A stretch of 64,000 nt of DNA, taken from Aspidiotus rigidus. Its lineage: Eukaryota; Arthropoda; Insecta; Hemiptera; Diaspididae. Location: NCBI GenBank assembly GCA_035079385.1, contig JAVHKY010000056.1, positions 5,897,501-5,961,500 on the forward strand, given 5' to 3'. This document shows, piece after piece, positions 1-11,329 of this stretch (positions are counted from its first letter, which is position 1; every line of letters begins with the position of its first letter). The notes under the pieces were generated by a model. It worked only from the letters and a program-made list of their open reading frames with translations. It was not told the origin of the DNA and made no database searches. A program made the position numbers and the translations under genes.

Positions 1-2
1 GG

Positions 3-545
3 AAAGAGATCGAGATAGTAAAGCAGATCGCAGAAGCCAATGGCTGCCGCAGACGTGTGGTGGAGGGAGTCGTTGGGAAAATGGAAACAAAGAAAGGCAC
101 CCATGATAGAATAGTGAGAAAGTACTCCAGATCGATACCATATATTATAGGAAAGTAAACAAACAAGGTGATAAAGGCGTTCAATGGCTACAATGTGAAT
201 GTAGATATCCAGAATAACCAACCCATGGTGAAGAGAATCAGCAATGACCAGACGGAACAAAAGGACAATGAAAGCTTGAGCGGAGTATACAAGCTCAGTA
301 GTGAACAGTGTGAGGGCAACTACATTGGTGAGACTGGGAGAAAGTTTGAGATCAGGAAAAAGGAGCACAAGAAGTCGAAGGAGAAAGAAGATGGCAAGTC
401 ACTGTTTGGGAAACACTGTAATGAGGAAAACCACAATGGAGAGGGAATATTTGAAGTCATACACGTAGAGAATTGCACAAAGAGAAGAAACTCTGGGAAC
501 AAATGGAGATTGCAAAAGCCAAGAGGAAGAAAGCCTGCCTCTTGA
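3..545 (+). pseudogene. Penelope-like element ORF, 3' part, with GIY-YIG nuclease
   Basis: The frame starting at base 3 encodes the end of a Penelope-like (PLE) reverse-transcriptase ORF, entered at the window edge. An in-frame TAA at 156-158 interrupts it, so this copy is broken; the open part runs 168-545. The C-terminal nuclease is recognisable: GVYKLSS, then NYIGETGR (the GIY...YIG pair), then an Arg-rich helix ending in KKEHKK, a conserved His in GKHCNEENH and a Glu-containing FEVIHVEN. In the family this domain nicks DNA for target-primed reverse transcription. The upstream KQIAEANGC and RSIPYIIGK segments fit the PLE thumb/linker region. The 3' sequence carries a repeat block and a hammerhead-like motif, both usual for PLEs. 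Confidence 0.8.
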
Positions 546-612
546 ACAATGTAATCACATTTGACAACGAAAAATTATTCGGCCTGGTGATTGGACGAGA
601 GAAGAAGAACAG

Positions 613-806
613 AACCAACCAATGAGATGGCAGAAATCCAGGTAGCCAATAGAAACGCAGCATTTAGGAAAATAGATCGAACCAATCACTAAGCAGTATG
701 TTTTAGCCAATAAGAACACAATGTCATATTATTGTAGGAATAAGTTTCTAAGAAGTGAACCAATCACAACACAGCATTGTTATAGCCAATAAGATCACAG
801 TGTTAT
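613..806 (+). repeat. Three degenerate CCAAT-containing repeats in the PLE 3' region
   Basis: A unit of roughly 75-80 bp recurs three times, starting near 613, 681 and 757. Each unit has ACCAAT(C/G)A followed 25-30 bases later by AGCCAATA(A)GA and an ACACA/ACGCA-like end. They lie between the nuclease ORF and the hammerhead-like motif, so they belong to the element. CCAAT pairs could bind NF-Y in the host, but that is inference. Confidence 0.6.
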
Positions 807-840
807 ACTATAAAAACTCATAGTTAAGGCCTTGTTCTCC

Positions 841-897
841 AGTTGCGACACACCTGATGATGGGATTGCACCCGAAAGTACTATTGTATAAGCAACT
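841..897 (+). ncRNA. Hammerhead-ribozyme-like motif at the PLE end
   Basis: The order of parts matches a type I hammerhead. Stem I is AGTTGC (841-846) with GCAACT (892-897), a perfect 6-bp match. The CTGATGA core box is at 854-860. Stem II is GGG/CCC around ATTGCA, followed by GAAA at 874-877. Stem III is GTAC (878-881) with GTAT (886-889) around a TATT loop. Hammerheads are known in terminal repeats of Penelope-like elements. The bases at the expected cleavage site and a T after the core box deviate from the ideal core, so activity is uncertain. Confidence 0.6.
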
Positions 898-3600
898 AAT
901 AAAGTAGATTTGAACAATTGAAAAAACCCTTTTCAAGTCTAATTTTCGTGTGTAGTTACAGCTAAGAACTATAATATTCTGAAATGTACTGAGCTGTTAA
1001 GAGGGATTCGTTTCAGTACAAATAAATAATATCACTGACTGATGAGTATAATAATAGGTGCATTTGAGGGACCAACCACCACACCGCTTTAGTTTCAGGA
1101 AGGAAAAACCTAATACTTGGTAAATTGTGTGTACTTGAATAGAAAAAAAAAAAAAAAAAGATTAATGAAAAAAACATACAAGTATTATGTACCTATTGCA
1201 CCTCCACTGTATGGTGGTAGGGATATCAACCAAACATGTACTTCGTGTTTCTTAATTTAGTTGGATTTTACAGTAGGTGTATTTTATCAATTTATATGAG
1301 CCTACCACATTTCATTGTCTTTACAGTTTCAATTTGGAATTCATAATCGCCGTAACAATCAAATAGAAAATTTAGAATTACAGCTAAGAATAAAATCAAA
1401 TTACATTTCATCGTGTCTCAAAAGCAAAAAATATCAACCCATTACATGAGTTGTGACGTATTCTGATTTCATGTTAGAACTCTTTTCAGACAAAGAAAAT
1501 TGTATTCACATTTTATTTTATTTTCAAGTTTGATCAGCTGTGTGGAACTGAGCGCAATTGATTTTACATTATTTAGTGATTTGAGTCCCCTGAGTTACAA
1601 CCTCTTTCTCTGTTCCTCCTGACGGTTCGTGTTTTGACGTATTTAATTTTTTAAAGAAGTTATGAATTATGATAATAAATTTTTGTACATATCATTTCTG
1701 TATTGCAAATGTACTTTTTATTGAAAAGAAATTGGGCTAGTTCAATAATCTTGATTGTGTATAAACACTCTAACAATATAATGGGGAATTTTTTGAACAC
1801 ATATGTAAAATTTTGAGCGCTTGACTCTCTCGACATGAAAATGACATGGTATCAAAATTTGATCTGAAAACTGGGCGTGTATTTTTATTTTCAGGTGACT
1901 AAAATTGCTAACATCATCAAGGAAAAACAGGGCATACATTTCAAGACGGAGTGCGCAAAGACTTGGAGTTCCGATAAGGTAGAAAATCTTGTATTAGAAG
2001 AATAAATTTTAGTTTTTCTTCCAAGGCTTCTTAACACCTTGTTTAGAAAATTGAACGAACGATTAGTGGCTTGGTGACTACGTCATTGTCTGAAAATCTA
2101 TTGTGTCTCTACTGACTAGAGACACAATAGAGTCTAGTCCATACAAAAGTTACCGTATCTATGTTGCTCATGTTGAGTGATTAAATTAGTGGATAGGAGT
2201 TGGAAATGGAATGTAGGGATAAAAAAGAGAACGTAAGAAGGAGTTATTTTTGTTTAAAGGGAGGAGGGAGAGTTGTAGGTAAGGCAAGCGTATACAGTTG
2301 TTATTTTTTTGATGTAATAATCTCACATCGATCTATCCGTAGAGTAGGGGTAAGCCCCTCCAATATTGATTCTAAAGTCAATTTGATATGAAATGTAATC
2401 ATTTTATTCATAAATTACATGAAATATACAAAAATGATAAGTAGTATAGCAAGTTTTAACGATTTGAATGAGGTCCAGTCGAATGTTTGGTTGTATGAGC
2501 GCTACAAGACAGGTGAGTTTTGTAGTTAAAGGGGGAGGAGGAGGAGACAGTGATATTTCCTCTCTTAAAGCTCCTAAACTTATAATTCATTCTGGATTTC
2601 TTATTGTTGAGTAATTGCACTTTCACTGCCTACAAAAAATAACAAAGCCTTTGCAAACACCAGCAACTAAATTTTGAAAAATATGAAAAATTTGAATTTA
2701 TTATTTCGAATGAACTAGAGACGAGACAAGGTATACTTGTACATATGATACAAAATATTTTTCCTTAATTCTAAAAACAAAAAGGAATTTACTAATCAAA
2801 TACGTTTACACAAAGAAATAATTATCACTTTTAAAATTACACAAAATAGACTATCTATAATTAAGAGAAGGGAAATACAAATTCATTACACGTAAGTTTA
2901 CAATCATTGCATTCTAAAGAATTCCTAGCTTCCTGGCCAACAACTACGTTCTGCAGAATAAAAGAGTAATTCACATTATTTAAACGGTCAATGATGAGAG
3001 AGTGATGCGACAGATATATATTTTTCTTCTTCTTATTTTCTTAGTCATACGGAAAAATGAGTATTTTCGTGTTTCTGATGGGCTAATACTCATCAAGAAC
3101 ACTTTCACAAATGCGGTAGTTCTATTGTGATGTGATTAATATAGGCCAAAGAGCAAATACGCGCACCAATAATGTAGTCCAAAGATCCTAATTCAACTTT
3201 TTGTTTTCATTTTTTCCTGAATATGAGATCATTACTATTGAATTAGCTCGAGTACACAGGAAAAATTGTTTTTGATATAACAAGCTGCCTTTCGACTTCA
3301 CCTACCGAATTATGAACTTGCAAATGAATTAATATGCGCTGTAAAACTTGAGACAACCTATCGCCGATTACACTCTCGCTCGCGGTCGTATTTTCAAATT
3401 AGCATTCGGACTTCCATGCGCACTCGAATCAACTGTCAAGACAATGTCAGACTATATTCTATACCTATCTAGGTAGCTGTGAATGTCTGAAAAACAGGAC
3501 TCCATATCTAAGAATGATTTGATACGCATATGAAGACCATTTTGTTTTTTATGATACCACGGTAGGGCTCTCACGGTATATATAACCTAATTATATTACA
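898..3600. other. Non-coding stretch downstream of CPR-1
   Basis: AT-rich sequence with no convincing coding region. It holds an A-run at 1143-1159, the perfect hairpin listed separately at 2097-2131, and a TTTATT (AATAAA on the minus strand) near 2402 that is rather far to serve CPR-1. Confidence 0.5.
2097..2131. repeat. Perfect 15-bp hairpin
   Basis: TCTATTGTGTCTCTA is followed by a 5-base loop (CTGAC) and its exact reverse complement. No element boundary or T-run marks it as a terminator or a MITE. Confidence 0.8.
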
Positions 3601-3601
3601 T

Positions 3602-3650
3602 TCCTTATTATTCTTATTCTTCTTCTTCTTCTTCTTCTTCTTATTATTAT
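3602..3650. repeat. (TTC)n/(TTA)n microsatellite
   Basis: A run of CTT/ATT trinucleotides in the presumed 3' flank of CPR-1. Confidence 0.9.
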
Positions 3651-3927
3651 CTATAACATATTCGTTGACTCGCTTCATACACGACTATAATAGAAAAAGT
3701 GAATACATAATCGACGATGATGCAGCAGTACACTTGATAATTTTACAGCACATTCCTATATACCTACTTGTAACCTGGGTACATTCTACGTAATACAGCG
3801 AGTATCACCTATGGAAAAGTTCATTACATATAAGTAGATACATTCAGTTGCTAGCAGGTTAAAAGGAAAAGGAAGAAGTACCCAATCAGAGGAAGTCTTA
3901 CAAATGGCATCATGAGCATTTAAGATT

Positions 3928-5472
3928 TTAAAACGGTAAGTTATGGCCTCTTAAAAACGTTTCAATTTGACCAGCGGCTAAATTTTGTCTTTGATCCGGT
4001 ACCAACGGATTAACGAAATAGTAGGGCGTAGGTTGTCCAGCCGCTGGTTGGTACTGGTCTTGAGAGACGAATGGTTTGGTATCAAGCTGTTGGTACCGAG
4101 GAATGATCGGCTGCGGAAACCTTTGAGGATTCTGCTTTAATAACACCGTTTGCGGCAAAGGAGAGGCCAACGGCGCTGAGAGTTGACGTTGCTGTTGGGC
4201 TCTAAGTTGTTGATTGTAGAGCTGCTGTGACTGCTGAACCAAAGCCGCCTGTTGCTGTTGTTGTATTAATTGCTGCTGGTAATAAGGCGACGAAGTGGTC
4301 GTACTGGGTAGAAGTCTTGGCGTGGTTGGTGGTACTGAAGGGGATGGCACAAAAGCAGGTAATCGTTGATTGAAGTTAATTTCGCTATTAAATTTAGGTA
4401 CTTGCTGATAGACGATTGTGTTATACTGTCCAGAAGTTGGATCATAAACAAGCTCTGTCGAGTATATAGGGTTACTCGAGATTGCTTTAGATACTCCAGA
4501 CGGAGAAGATGGTATTACATTGCTATCAATTTGAAACTTCTTGAACTGTTCCTCAAACAAAGAGGGAGCAGTCGTTGAACTTGATATATATGGTGCTTTT
4601 GTTGTGCGGGATGCAGTCGTTGCTGGGCTAGCCGTCGCACCTAATTGAATGACTTGTGGTCTGTAAGTCGTTGCTGGTTGGCTTTCGGGTTGTGGTTTAG
4701 GAGGGGCAAATCGGGTGCTGCTTGGATAGTTTAAACGCGTAACCGGTCTGACTGTGGTACGAATTAGTTGTTGATCTTCATCCCGAACGTTTGTTCGGAC
4801 TGAAGGCCTCAACGGTTGTCGAATTTCGACCAGCTGATTGTTCTCTTCCTCCGAGCCAGAGTCTTCATTATTGAAGCTCTGCTGGAACAAGGTTGTTGTC
4901 GGTCGTTTAGACGCAGGGCGGACCAGCGCAAGCGGTCTACGGGTCGGTATGTTGGCTGGAATATTCTCTTCTTCATTCGACTTATCTTTGAGTTCGTCCT
5001 CTTCCTCCTGACTGATGGCGTTTGGATCACACGGATTTCCTGAAACGTAAGTAAACTCTCGTTTGTTACCATCTGGATCAATGTAACCATATTTGCCGCG
5101 TACTACACAATCAGTGCCACGGGTTTCCTCTTTGAAGCTACCATCAGCAGCTTCGTATCCAAAGGTGAATGAGCCGTCATCGTTGATCTTGTTATAATTT
5201 CGAATAGTTTGCACAGGAGGAGTTTTGGGCGTTTCGGGTGCACGCGTTCGTGGAGCTAAAGTCGAACTAGCCCCGCGACTGTACGAGGGTTGACGGGCAA
5301 TTACGACCGGTGGAGCATCGTCTTCGCTAGGCTGGTCCTCAGTATAGAAGAGCACTTGACGAGGTTGCTGAACGTTATCTGTTTCCTCGGAGGAGATCGC
5401 TGGCTTCAAACGTACTCTCCGGGTTTGTTGAGCCATTACTGCCAGCAAAGTCGATAGAAGCCATAATGTCCT
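3928..5472 (-). CDS. Cuticular protein, R&R (chitin_bind_4) family, CPR-1, main exon
   Basis: This exon encodes 514 residues of a secreted chitin-binding cuticle protein. On the minus strand a T-rich tract ends in TTTCAG at 5476-5473, so the exon starts at 5472 in phase 0. The first residues, RTLWLLSTLLAVMAQQ, are the hydrophobic core and cleavage region of a signal peptide. The R&R domain is exon residues 91-151: NYNKINDDGSFTFGYEAADG, then KEETRGTDCVVRGKYGYIDP, ending in GNPCDPN. Two cysteines inside the domain are unusual for cuticular proteins. Before it is an acidic/basic linker; after it come about 360 residues rich in Pro, Gln, Ser and Thr, with a Gln-rich block near the C-terminus. The stop is TAA at 3930-3928. 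The open frame continues upstream to 5631, but that part reads through the poly-T tract and is intron. The first exon is proposed at 37559-37579. Confidence 0.9.
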   Translation of the reverse strand, partial: RTLWLLSTLLAVMAQQTRRVRLKPAISSEETDNVQQPRQVLFYTEDQPSEDDAPPVVIARQPSYSRGASSTLAPRTRAPETPKTPPVQTIRNYNKINDDGSFTFGYEAADGSFKEETRGTDCVVRGKYGYIDPDGNKREFTYVSGNPCDPNAISQEEEDELKDKSNEEENIPANIPTRRPLALVRPASKRPTTTLFQQSFNNEDSGSEEENNQLVEIRQPLRPSVRTNVRDEDQQLIRTTVRPVTRLNYPSSTRFAPPKPQPESQPATTYRPQVIQLGATASPATTASRTTKAPYISSSTTAPSLFEEQFKKFQIDSNVIPSSPSGVSKAISSNPIYSTELVYDPTSGQYNTIVYQQVPKFNSEINFNQRLPAFVPSPSVPPTTPRLLPSTTTSSPYYQQQLIQQQQQAALVQQSQQLYNQQLRAQQQRQLSAPLASPLPQTVLLKQNPQRFPQPIIPRYQQLDTKPFVSQDQYQPAAGQPTPYYFVNPLVPDQRQNLAAGQIETFLRGHNLPF

Positions 5473-5490
5473 CTGAAAAAAAAAAGAAAA
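5473..5490 (-). promoter_or_regulatory. 3' splice site of CPR-1 main exon
   Basis: On the minus strand a tract of T interrupted by single C ends with TTTCAG. It decides the exon start and separates the true coding part from the spurious upstream open frame. Confidence 0.85.
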
Positions 5491-5800
5491 AAAAAAAAAA
5501 AAAATAGTAAACCAGACTTTAAACAATCCTCTAATTGAGAGTTCAGAAAAAGAAGCATTTTGAGGGGGATGTATATATGGTTTTCTTCTATATAAATACC
5601 AAACCATGTAATGTAAAAACACGATTTCCATTTGAGATTATATCAATGCACTATTAATACAAAAAATAAAGAAGGAAATTTTTTCGACTCCATCGTCGAA
5701 AAGAAAGTTAACTGGTCAACCGTCACTTCAAGGCATCACGCTTCCTCTTTAGAGGTGGAAATAGATACAACTCTTGAGAGCTCGTGGTGGGTTTCAGCTA

Positions 5801-5827
5801 TTTATTTATTTATTTATTTATTTATTT
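5801..5827. repeat. (TTTA)n microsatellite
   Basis: About seven TTTA units next to the possible LINE tail at 5828-6307. Confidence 0.9.
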
Positions 5828-6307
5828 ACGAGCTATCCGACTGACTGCTCAAAACCGTTCAACGGCTCGCGTTAATTTGATGGTAGAATATAATTTAAAA
5901 CATGTATAATCTATAATTACAGCAGTTGAAAGGAATAGGTAGAACCTAGGTAGTTGAGGGAGTTGGAGACTGCAGTTTCAGAGTTGTTCCATATAGCGCG
6001 GAGGCTATAGGTGGGGAAACGTTGTAGGCGGAAAGTTGCTTTTAGAGAACTAGATATGAGAGGAGGGCAAAGATTATCTGAATTACGGAAGGACGTGAAA
6101 ACCAAGGAAGAAGTGAAAGTGGGTGAGCCGAAAATAGTTAATCCTAACACGGAAGAGGATGATTTCTTCGTCGCGGGGTCGTATGCTGGTGAATCGTTGG
6201 GTCGGTAATTGTTGGTAAGAGGGTGGAGTTTTTGGCCGCGCGATCAACGTTTCCATGTTGAATATGACCGATGTGACCTGGAATCTTAATAAAAATGACT
6301 GACTGAT
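5828..6307 (+). mobile_element. Possible LINE/SINE 3' end with GACT tail
   Basis: The segment ends in AATAAAAATGACTGACTGATG, a short GACT-type tail of the kind seen at 3' ends of some non-LTR elements. A similar AATAAATAATATCACTGACTGATG occurs at 1019-1042. The sequence after the TTTA array resembles another segment near 32450 (TTTACGAGCTA...). No protein domain is recognisable, so the class is inferred from the tail only. Confidence 0.25.
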
Positions 6308-7118
6308 GCGGGGTTAGACATGAGGAAGAAAAGTGAGCTAAGAAAGTAAGATATAGTCGAGTTCAGAAGGGTGCTGAGTTCCTTGAATAGACCGTAAAAT
6401 ATAAATTGAAATAATTTCTTAAAAACCATGTGTTTTCTCTTCGCAGCGAGAAAGTGTGGATGAATTTGATCGGAGGTAGCAGATTTAAGAATCATATCGA
6501 CGAAAGATACAAAAACGTAAGATGAAGCCAAATCAACTAATTTATTCTTCAATATAACTTTATTGAGTACTATTATACGCTCTATTTAATTTAAACTTAT
6601 ATGTTCGCATGTAAGTACAGCAGACTGAAACTACAACATATTTAAGTACCTGTAATACCTATTGTGATCCGATCGATCCAATTGTTTTATCTCAATTTTT
6701 TTAATCGCGCGATTCTATCTTTTTTTTTCTATTGGCTAAAAGTTTTCATCATCGTTTTGCAATCACTAGTTGAACGTAGTTCTTCACTGGAGTGGCCTTA
6801 TTCACAATTTGATAACTTCTGTCGTTATTTGGGGAGCGTAGTTTGGACCTATTTTGAAGACTGTAAAAATTTCAAGTTATATAATTTAGAATCAACTTTT
6901 TTCTCACTTTCCCCCCATTTATTCACCAAGAAATTGGTTTCCATTCGACGTACATGTTTGAAAAATTGAAAAATATTAAATTGACTGAAAGTAGGACAGA
7001 TTCCTTGTTATACAGAATTACAATACTTATTCACCTATCTAAGGCAACAATTTCTGATAAAAATTGGACTGTTTAATGCGTAGCAATCGAAGTGAACCGT
7101 AAAATGCCAATCAGCATT
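6308..7118. other. No feature recognised
   Basis: AT-rich sequence with only short open frames that show no domain. Confidence 0.4.
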
Positions 7119-8282
7119 CTAATCTTCAACGAAATCGAACGAATTAAGTTCATCTTCAATCATTATATTTGTGCTCAGATTTTCCAAGTAAATTTTCTTA
7201 TCCGTAAGATTACGACGGTATACCAGTACTTGATTTGATCGATACGCCCTTGAAATGTACAGATAGCTGTCTTCCTCACTTCGTTCAACGTTTGTACACT
7301 GACAGAGCACCATCCTCTCGCGATATGACTGACCGGCAGTTTCTTCCTTATCCTCGGCTGTCTGGAATGCAACTTCATTTTCCGTGCATGAACGACCCTT
7401 CCGTCTTGGATACCTGACTTTGTCCACGAAATACGAAGACCTCAGAACAGTCACACAAAGACGATAATAACGGTTTTCGGGGTTGCTTTTGTCTTCTGAA
7501 ACTAGCTTGCACAAGGGATCGATATCGTAGCTCTTTGCTAGAAGTAATTGAAGATGATGCTACATTTTCCACCCCATTGTGCAGTCTACTCAAGTCTAAT
7601 ATTACCTGGTATTATGTGTTTTCTCATTCGGAGATAATGTATTTCAACGTTGAAGCCCACTTCCACGAATGCGATTGCAGGCTCCTCGGCAAGTATAACA
7701 CTATCATATGCACTCGCACGCTCGGGGGTAAAATTGCCCAGTAAAAAACGTCCTGGCTGGTAAAATATGTCGCTTGAACTCAAATTGTATTCTTTGGACA
7801 CGTGAAATAGGATAATGTGTTTATCTGTAGAATCTTTCACGGGACAAACGAATACGTGTGTTCTTTGAATGAAGATAAGTCAGCCAGTTTGAACTCCTCT
7901 GGCATGTACGGGTTAGAATATGAATGAGAGGAATCAAATAGTTTGTCAAAAATTTGCTTATATTTTGGCTCACTTCTTCTATAGCAAGAATTTCTTCTTT
8001 AAATACAGGAAGTAAGTGCCACATGTCGAAAAATGCGCCGCCAGTTATAACTTTGCAAATGCACTCTCTAACTGATACATTTTCAATTGCTGGATCTAAT
8101 TTAGAAGGTGAACCTACACATTTACGTATAAGACAACTAACAGATAAGTCACAGAGTTGATCATCATTATTTTTAGAAGTAAAACACACTAAAAATTTAC
8201 CTTCGTTTCTTAAATTCTGATAAAGTTGTCGCACTTCAAGGCTGAAACTGACAGCGGTCAAATTGATACTACCTAGAGTCAC
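7119..8282 (-). pseudogene. Decayed intronless coding relic, family unknown
   Basis: Consecutive minus-strand open frames at 8282-7821, 7840-7586 and 7514-7119 abut or overlap and look like one broken gene of about 390 codons. All three have normal protein-like composition rather than low complexity. Between the first two, a third frame is open near 7925-7855 and reads like the missing link, so at least two frameshifts separate the pieces; another break lies near 7590-7514. I recognise no domain. Segments such as VRECICKVITGGAFFDMWHL and SSSDIFYQPGRFLLGNFTPE are distinctive search seeds. It could be a retroposed gene, a transposon accessory gene or an endogenous viral fragment. It sits inside the putative CPR-1 intron, in the same orientation. 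Confidence 0.45.
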
Positions 8283-10706
8283 TGAGATTAATCGACTAGG
8301 TACTACTTATTATCGAGAACAATAGAAAGTTACTAAATGGGGTCATTTTACAAATAAGCGATGTTGGCATTATTAACAAACTACAAAACCAAAAGTCTAA
8401 TCTATTTGGCTGTGATACAGATTTAGCACAGGTAGGTGTTCAATTTTACTATTCTTTACGTGCGCAAGTCAATAAAATGACTGCAATTCACCTGCGAGTA
8501 TTTATTTTGGAGATTTTCCGCTGTTATTCTTCCACGATTGCTTCTGTTTACGTAGGTGGTTGAACAAGTTCTCCAAAATATACCTTCATTCAGAGCAAGT
8601 GATGAATAGGTACACGTGTTCAATATTTATTCACTTGAAGAACATATACTTTTGGGCGAGTTCAAATGATTTCTGAGGGATGTTATCAATTTCATAGCAC
8701 TAGTGTGGCGATCGCCGTTAAGTTTCATAGTAGTTGCGAAGACAACTTTCTTCAGTTCCTGATTTAAACGGGTAATTTTTACTATGTTCATAAAAAAATA
8801 ACTATCCTAGACCTGTTATGGTATGCCAACGTCTGTCGACTTGATTGGTCTCTTTGAGAATCAATCTTTCAATCAACATGTTATGTAGGTATACCTATTC
8901 AAAATTCTTATTAATACCGCTTGTTAATTCAACATTTTCTATTAAGACGAAAGAGAGATAAGACTCCTTAATATACGTAGAATTGAAGAAAACAAAAAAT
9001 GCTTCTGCGGATAAAAATTGCGTAATGGTTTTAAATTTTACCTGTACGTGCCAAACGGTTCGGAACACGTTTGCTTCATAGCCACTTGGTAATGCAAAGA
9101 GCTCTAACGATGGAATGTCAACAGTTTTGAAATATTATTTCACCCAAAAATTCTGTGTTATCGAGTATTCCATCTTGTAAGTCACGTCATTTTCCCACGA
9201 AAAAACTTATAAGTATTAGGAAAAAAGACAAATGTGCGAAAAGAACCTGATAAAAGAAGTGAAACGAGGGCGGGGCCTTTCAAATATAAAGAAATCTTGA
9301 GCACCAAAAAAATTTTCTTCTTTGCCCGGAAGCCGAAATTTTTTAAAGTCCAACAACTCGTACATCGTATTATATGTACATTTTGGAGTCTTGGGAGGTG
9401 GGCGAGATTTTTTCAAGCCTCAGTGTCATTATAGGACTTGTAAATCAAACTATTTGCAAATTTCAAGGTCACGGGACCTCAGATATCGTAAAATTGACTT
9501 TCAAACCAAAAACTCTCCCACAAAACAGGTTCCCTGTTAATTAAGAGCTGCATGAATAATCAAACGCACAACTACTTATAAGGTACAAATACCATGTTAT
9601 TGAAATATGCGGATAAGGTTCAAGATTTTTAAATAAAAAACTTTTTCACGCAGGAGATATGATTTTAAATCTTCGTTAGTTTTTTATACGTGAATCAAAA
9701 TTTCTGTCTGCTGTACCTTGAAAATGTTGTAAAATAATATGAAAAAAAGATAGTTTGGTTGACTTCAATACGGAAAGAAAACATAAGGAAATGAACGAAT
9801 TTTTAGATAGAAGTCATCATGACAAATTACGTGAAGATTTCAAAATTTTCTAAAAACACCAATTAGCATAGAATAAATTCATCATGTTTTCTTTTTGAAA
9901 AGAATCACTCAAATTAATGAATCCCCCCCCCCCTCTCCAGATAATACTTGATGAATATTCCAGAATCATCTCTTGTACTTATATTTTTGCTCGTCTTGTA
10001 AACTGCGTGAAAATATTTACAATTTAAGATTTTACACAAATTAACCGCATTGGTTAACAATAATATTGGAAATATTTACAGAATCGTACAAGTTAAAATT
10101 TTGTAAGAGAGGCAATCTGTTGCACGACCATCGATGTATAATGATATCAAAGAGAAATTGTAACTGCCACCTTTCTATAGACTATATCAACTTGCTTGAA
10201 AATTTTTATTTAGATGTAAAGTTTAACAAACAATCGGCGGTCCCGCTAGCAGAGTGTCCGACGACTAGTCCGCCCAAAAGTACACATACCTATAATTGTC
10301 TTTACGACGAAAGCTATTTTGCAAAACAATCGTGTAATTTATAGCATTTCTAAACTAGGTTGCAGACCTATTGCGTAGGTAGCATCGAAATTGCAGCTTT
10401 AAGGGCTTATTGTGGTCTCAATACTATTCGGTTCATATCTGGCTGAGAATGTACAAAAAGGATGAACAACTGTGCTACGATATGGGGGTCCAAATTATGT
10501 CTCTGACAAACAAGGTAGGAAGTAGGCAATCTGTAACTCTTGGAAAATTTTTTGTAATTTGTAATAACCGTAGGATGAGCGAAAGCGTTTTCGATCAAAT
10601 GACCATTTTCAAGCAAAAGAACAGACAATGTATGCCGATATAGATATCCGTATGTTACGGTACAAGTAGGTTTTTCGCGGCCGCGGAGCACGTGATTCTA
10701 CAACCT
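8283..10706. other. Non-coding stretch, no feature recognised
   Basis: Only short spurious open frames. An 11-base C-run lies at 9923-9933. Confidence 0.4.
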
Positions 10707-10777
10707 CCTTGTTGCCGAGTGGACGCGTTGAATGGTAGGCCTACGAGCTCGGTGCCTTCAACCGCTCGGCCACAAGG
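10707..10777. repeat. Palindrome of two facing tRNA-like A-boxes
   Basis: CCTTG (10707) through CAAGG (10777) forms an imperfect 71-bp palindrome around GTAGGCCTAC (10735-10744). The plus strand has TTGCCGAGTGG (10712-10722) and the minus strand TGGCCGAGCGG (10772-10762). Both match the Pol III A-box of class II tRNAs (Ser/Leu type). On the minus strand GCCGAGCGG TTGAA GGC gives a D-arm, and CCGAG/CTCGG could be an anticodon stem with a long loop. The only B-box-like sequence (GGTTGTAGAATC) is interrupted. It is therefore a tRNA-derived relic, not a tRNA gene. Confidence 0.5.
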
Positions 10778-11320
10778 CAGCGCTTACGAGTACGCGTTCG
10801 TTTACCCTTCATTATTTCGACTCGTAGTACTCGGGCAGGTATGCTGCGCTGTTTACCTTAGTTTACCTGTCTTTATGATTAACTTTCTTTCGATTATTGG
10901 CAATTGTCTCTGTTGATATTTGATAATTTCTTCATAATGTTACAAATGGAAATGTTTGAAAGAAAGGAAACATTAATTTTGAAATTATTCGCAATACCGT
11001 TCTTTTATATGTTTTGTAATTTCTTATCACTTACGTTGCATTTTGCCATAAAATGAAATTAAAAATTGCCATACTGTGACTAAAGTTTGTCTTCTATTTA
11101 GCTTTTCAATTTTTTGAATGGTCTCTCTCCTGGTGTGACTGAAATAATTATGAACGTTCCTGAAAATAATAGTTGAATGGTTTCTCTCATGACATGAGTG
11201 AAATATTGATTGCAGGCGTCTGTTTTTACCTTTTTTATCATTAAGTGCGGTTCCTTGAATTGCAAATTGCGTTATTTGGACCTGATTTTTTTCCGGTGAA
11301 ATAGAATAATATGATTTCTA
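10778..11320. other. Unique sequence before the minisatellite
   Basis: Non-coding. Diverged partial repeats beginning GAATGGT(C/T)TCTCTC occur near 11116 and 11175 and resemble the ATGGTTTCT part of the following minisatellite. Confidence 0.4.
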
Positions 11321-11329
11321 ATCGCAATG

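Noticed and set aside
5476..5631. Extension of the CPR-1 frame upstream with MEIVFLHY... and a poly-Phe stretch
   Set aside because: It reads through a T-rich tract ending in CAG, i.e. the intron 3' end; the signal peptide core begins exactly after that AG.
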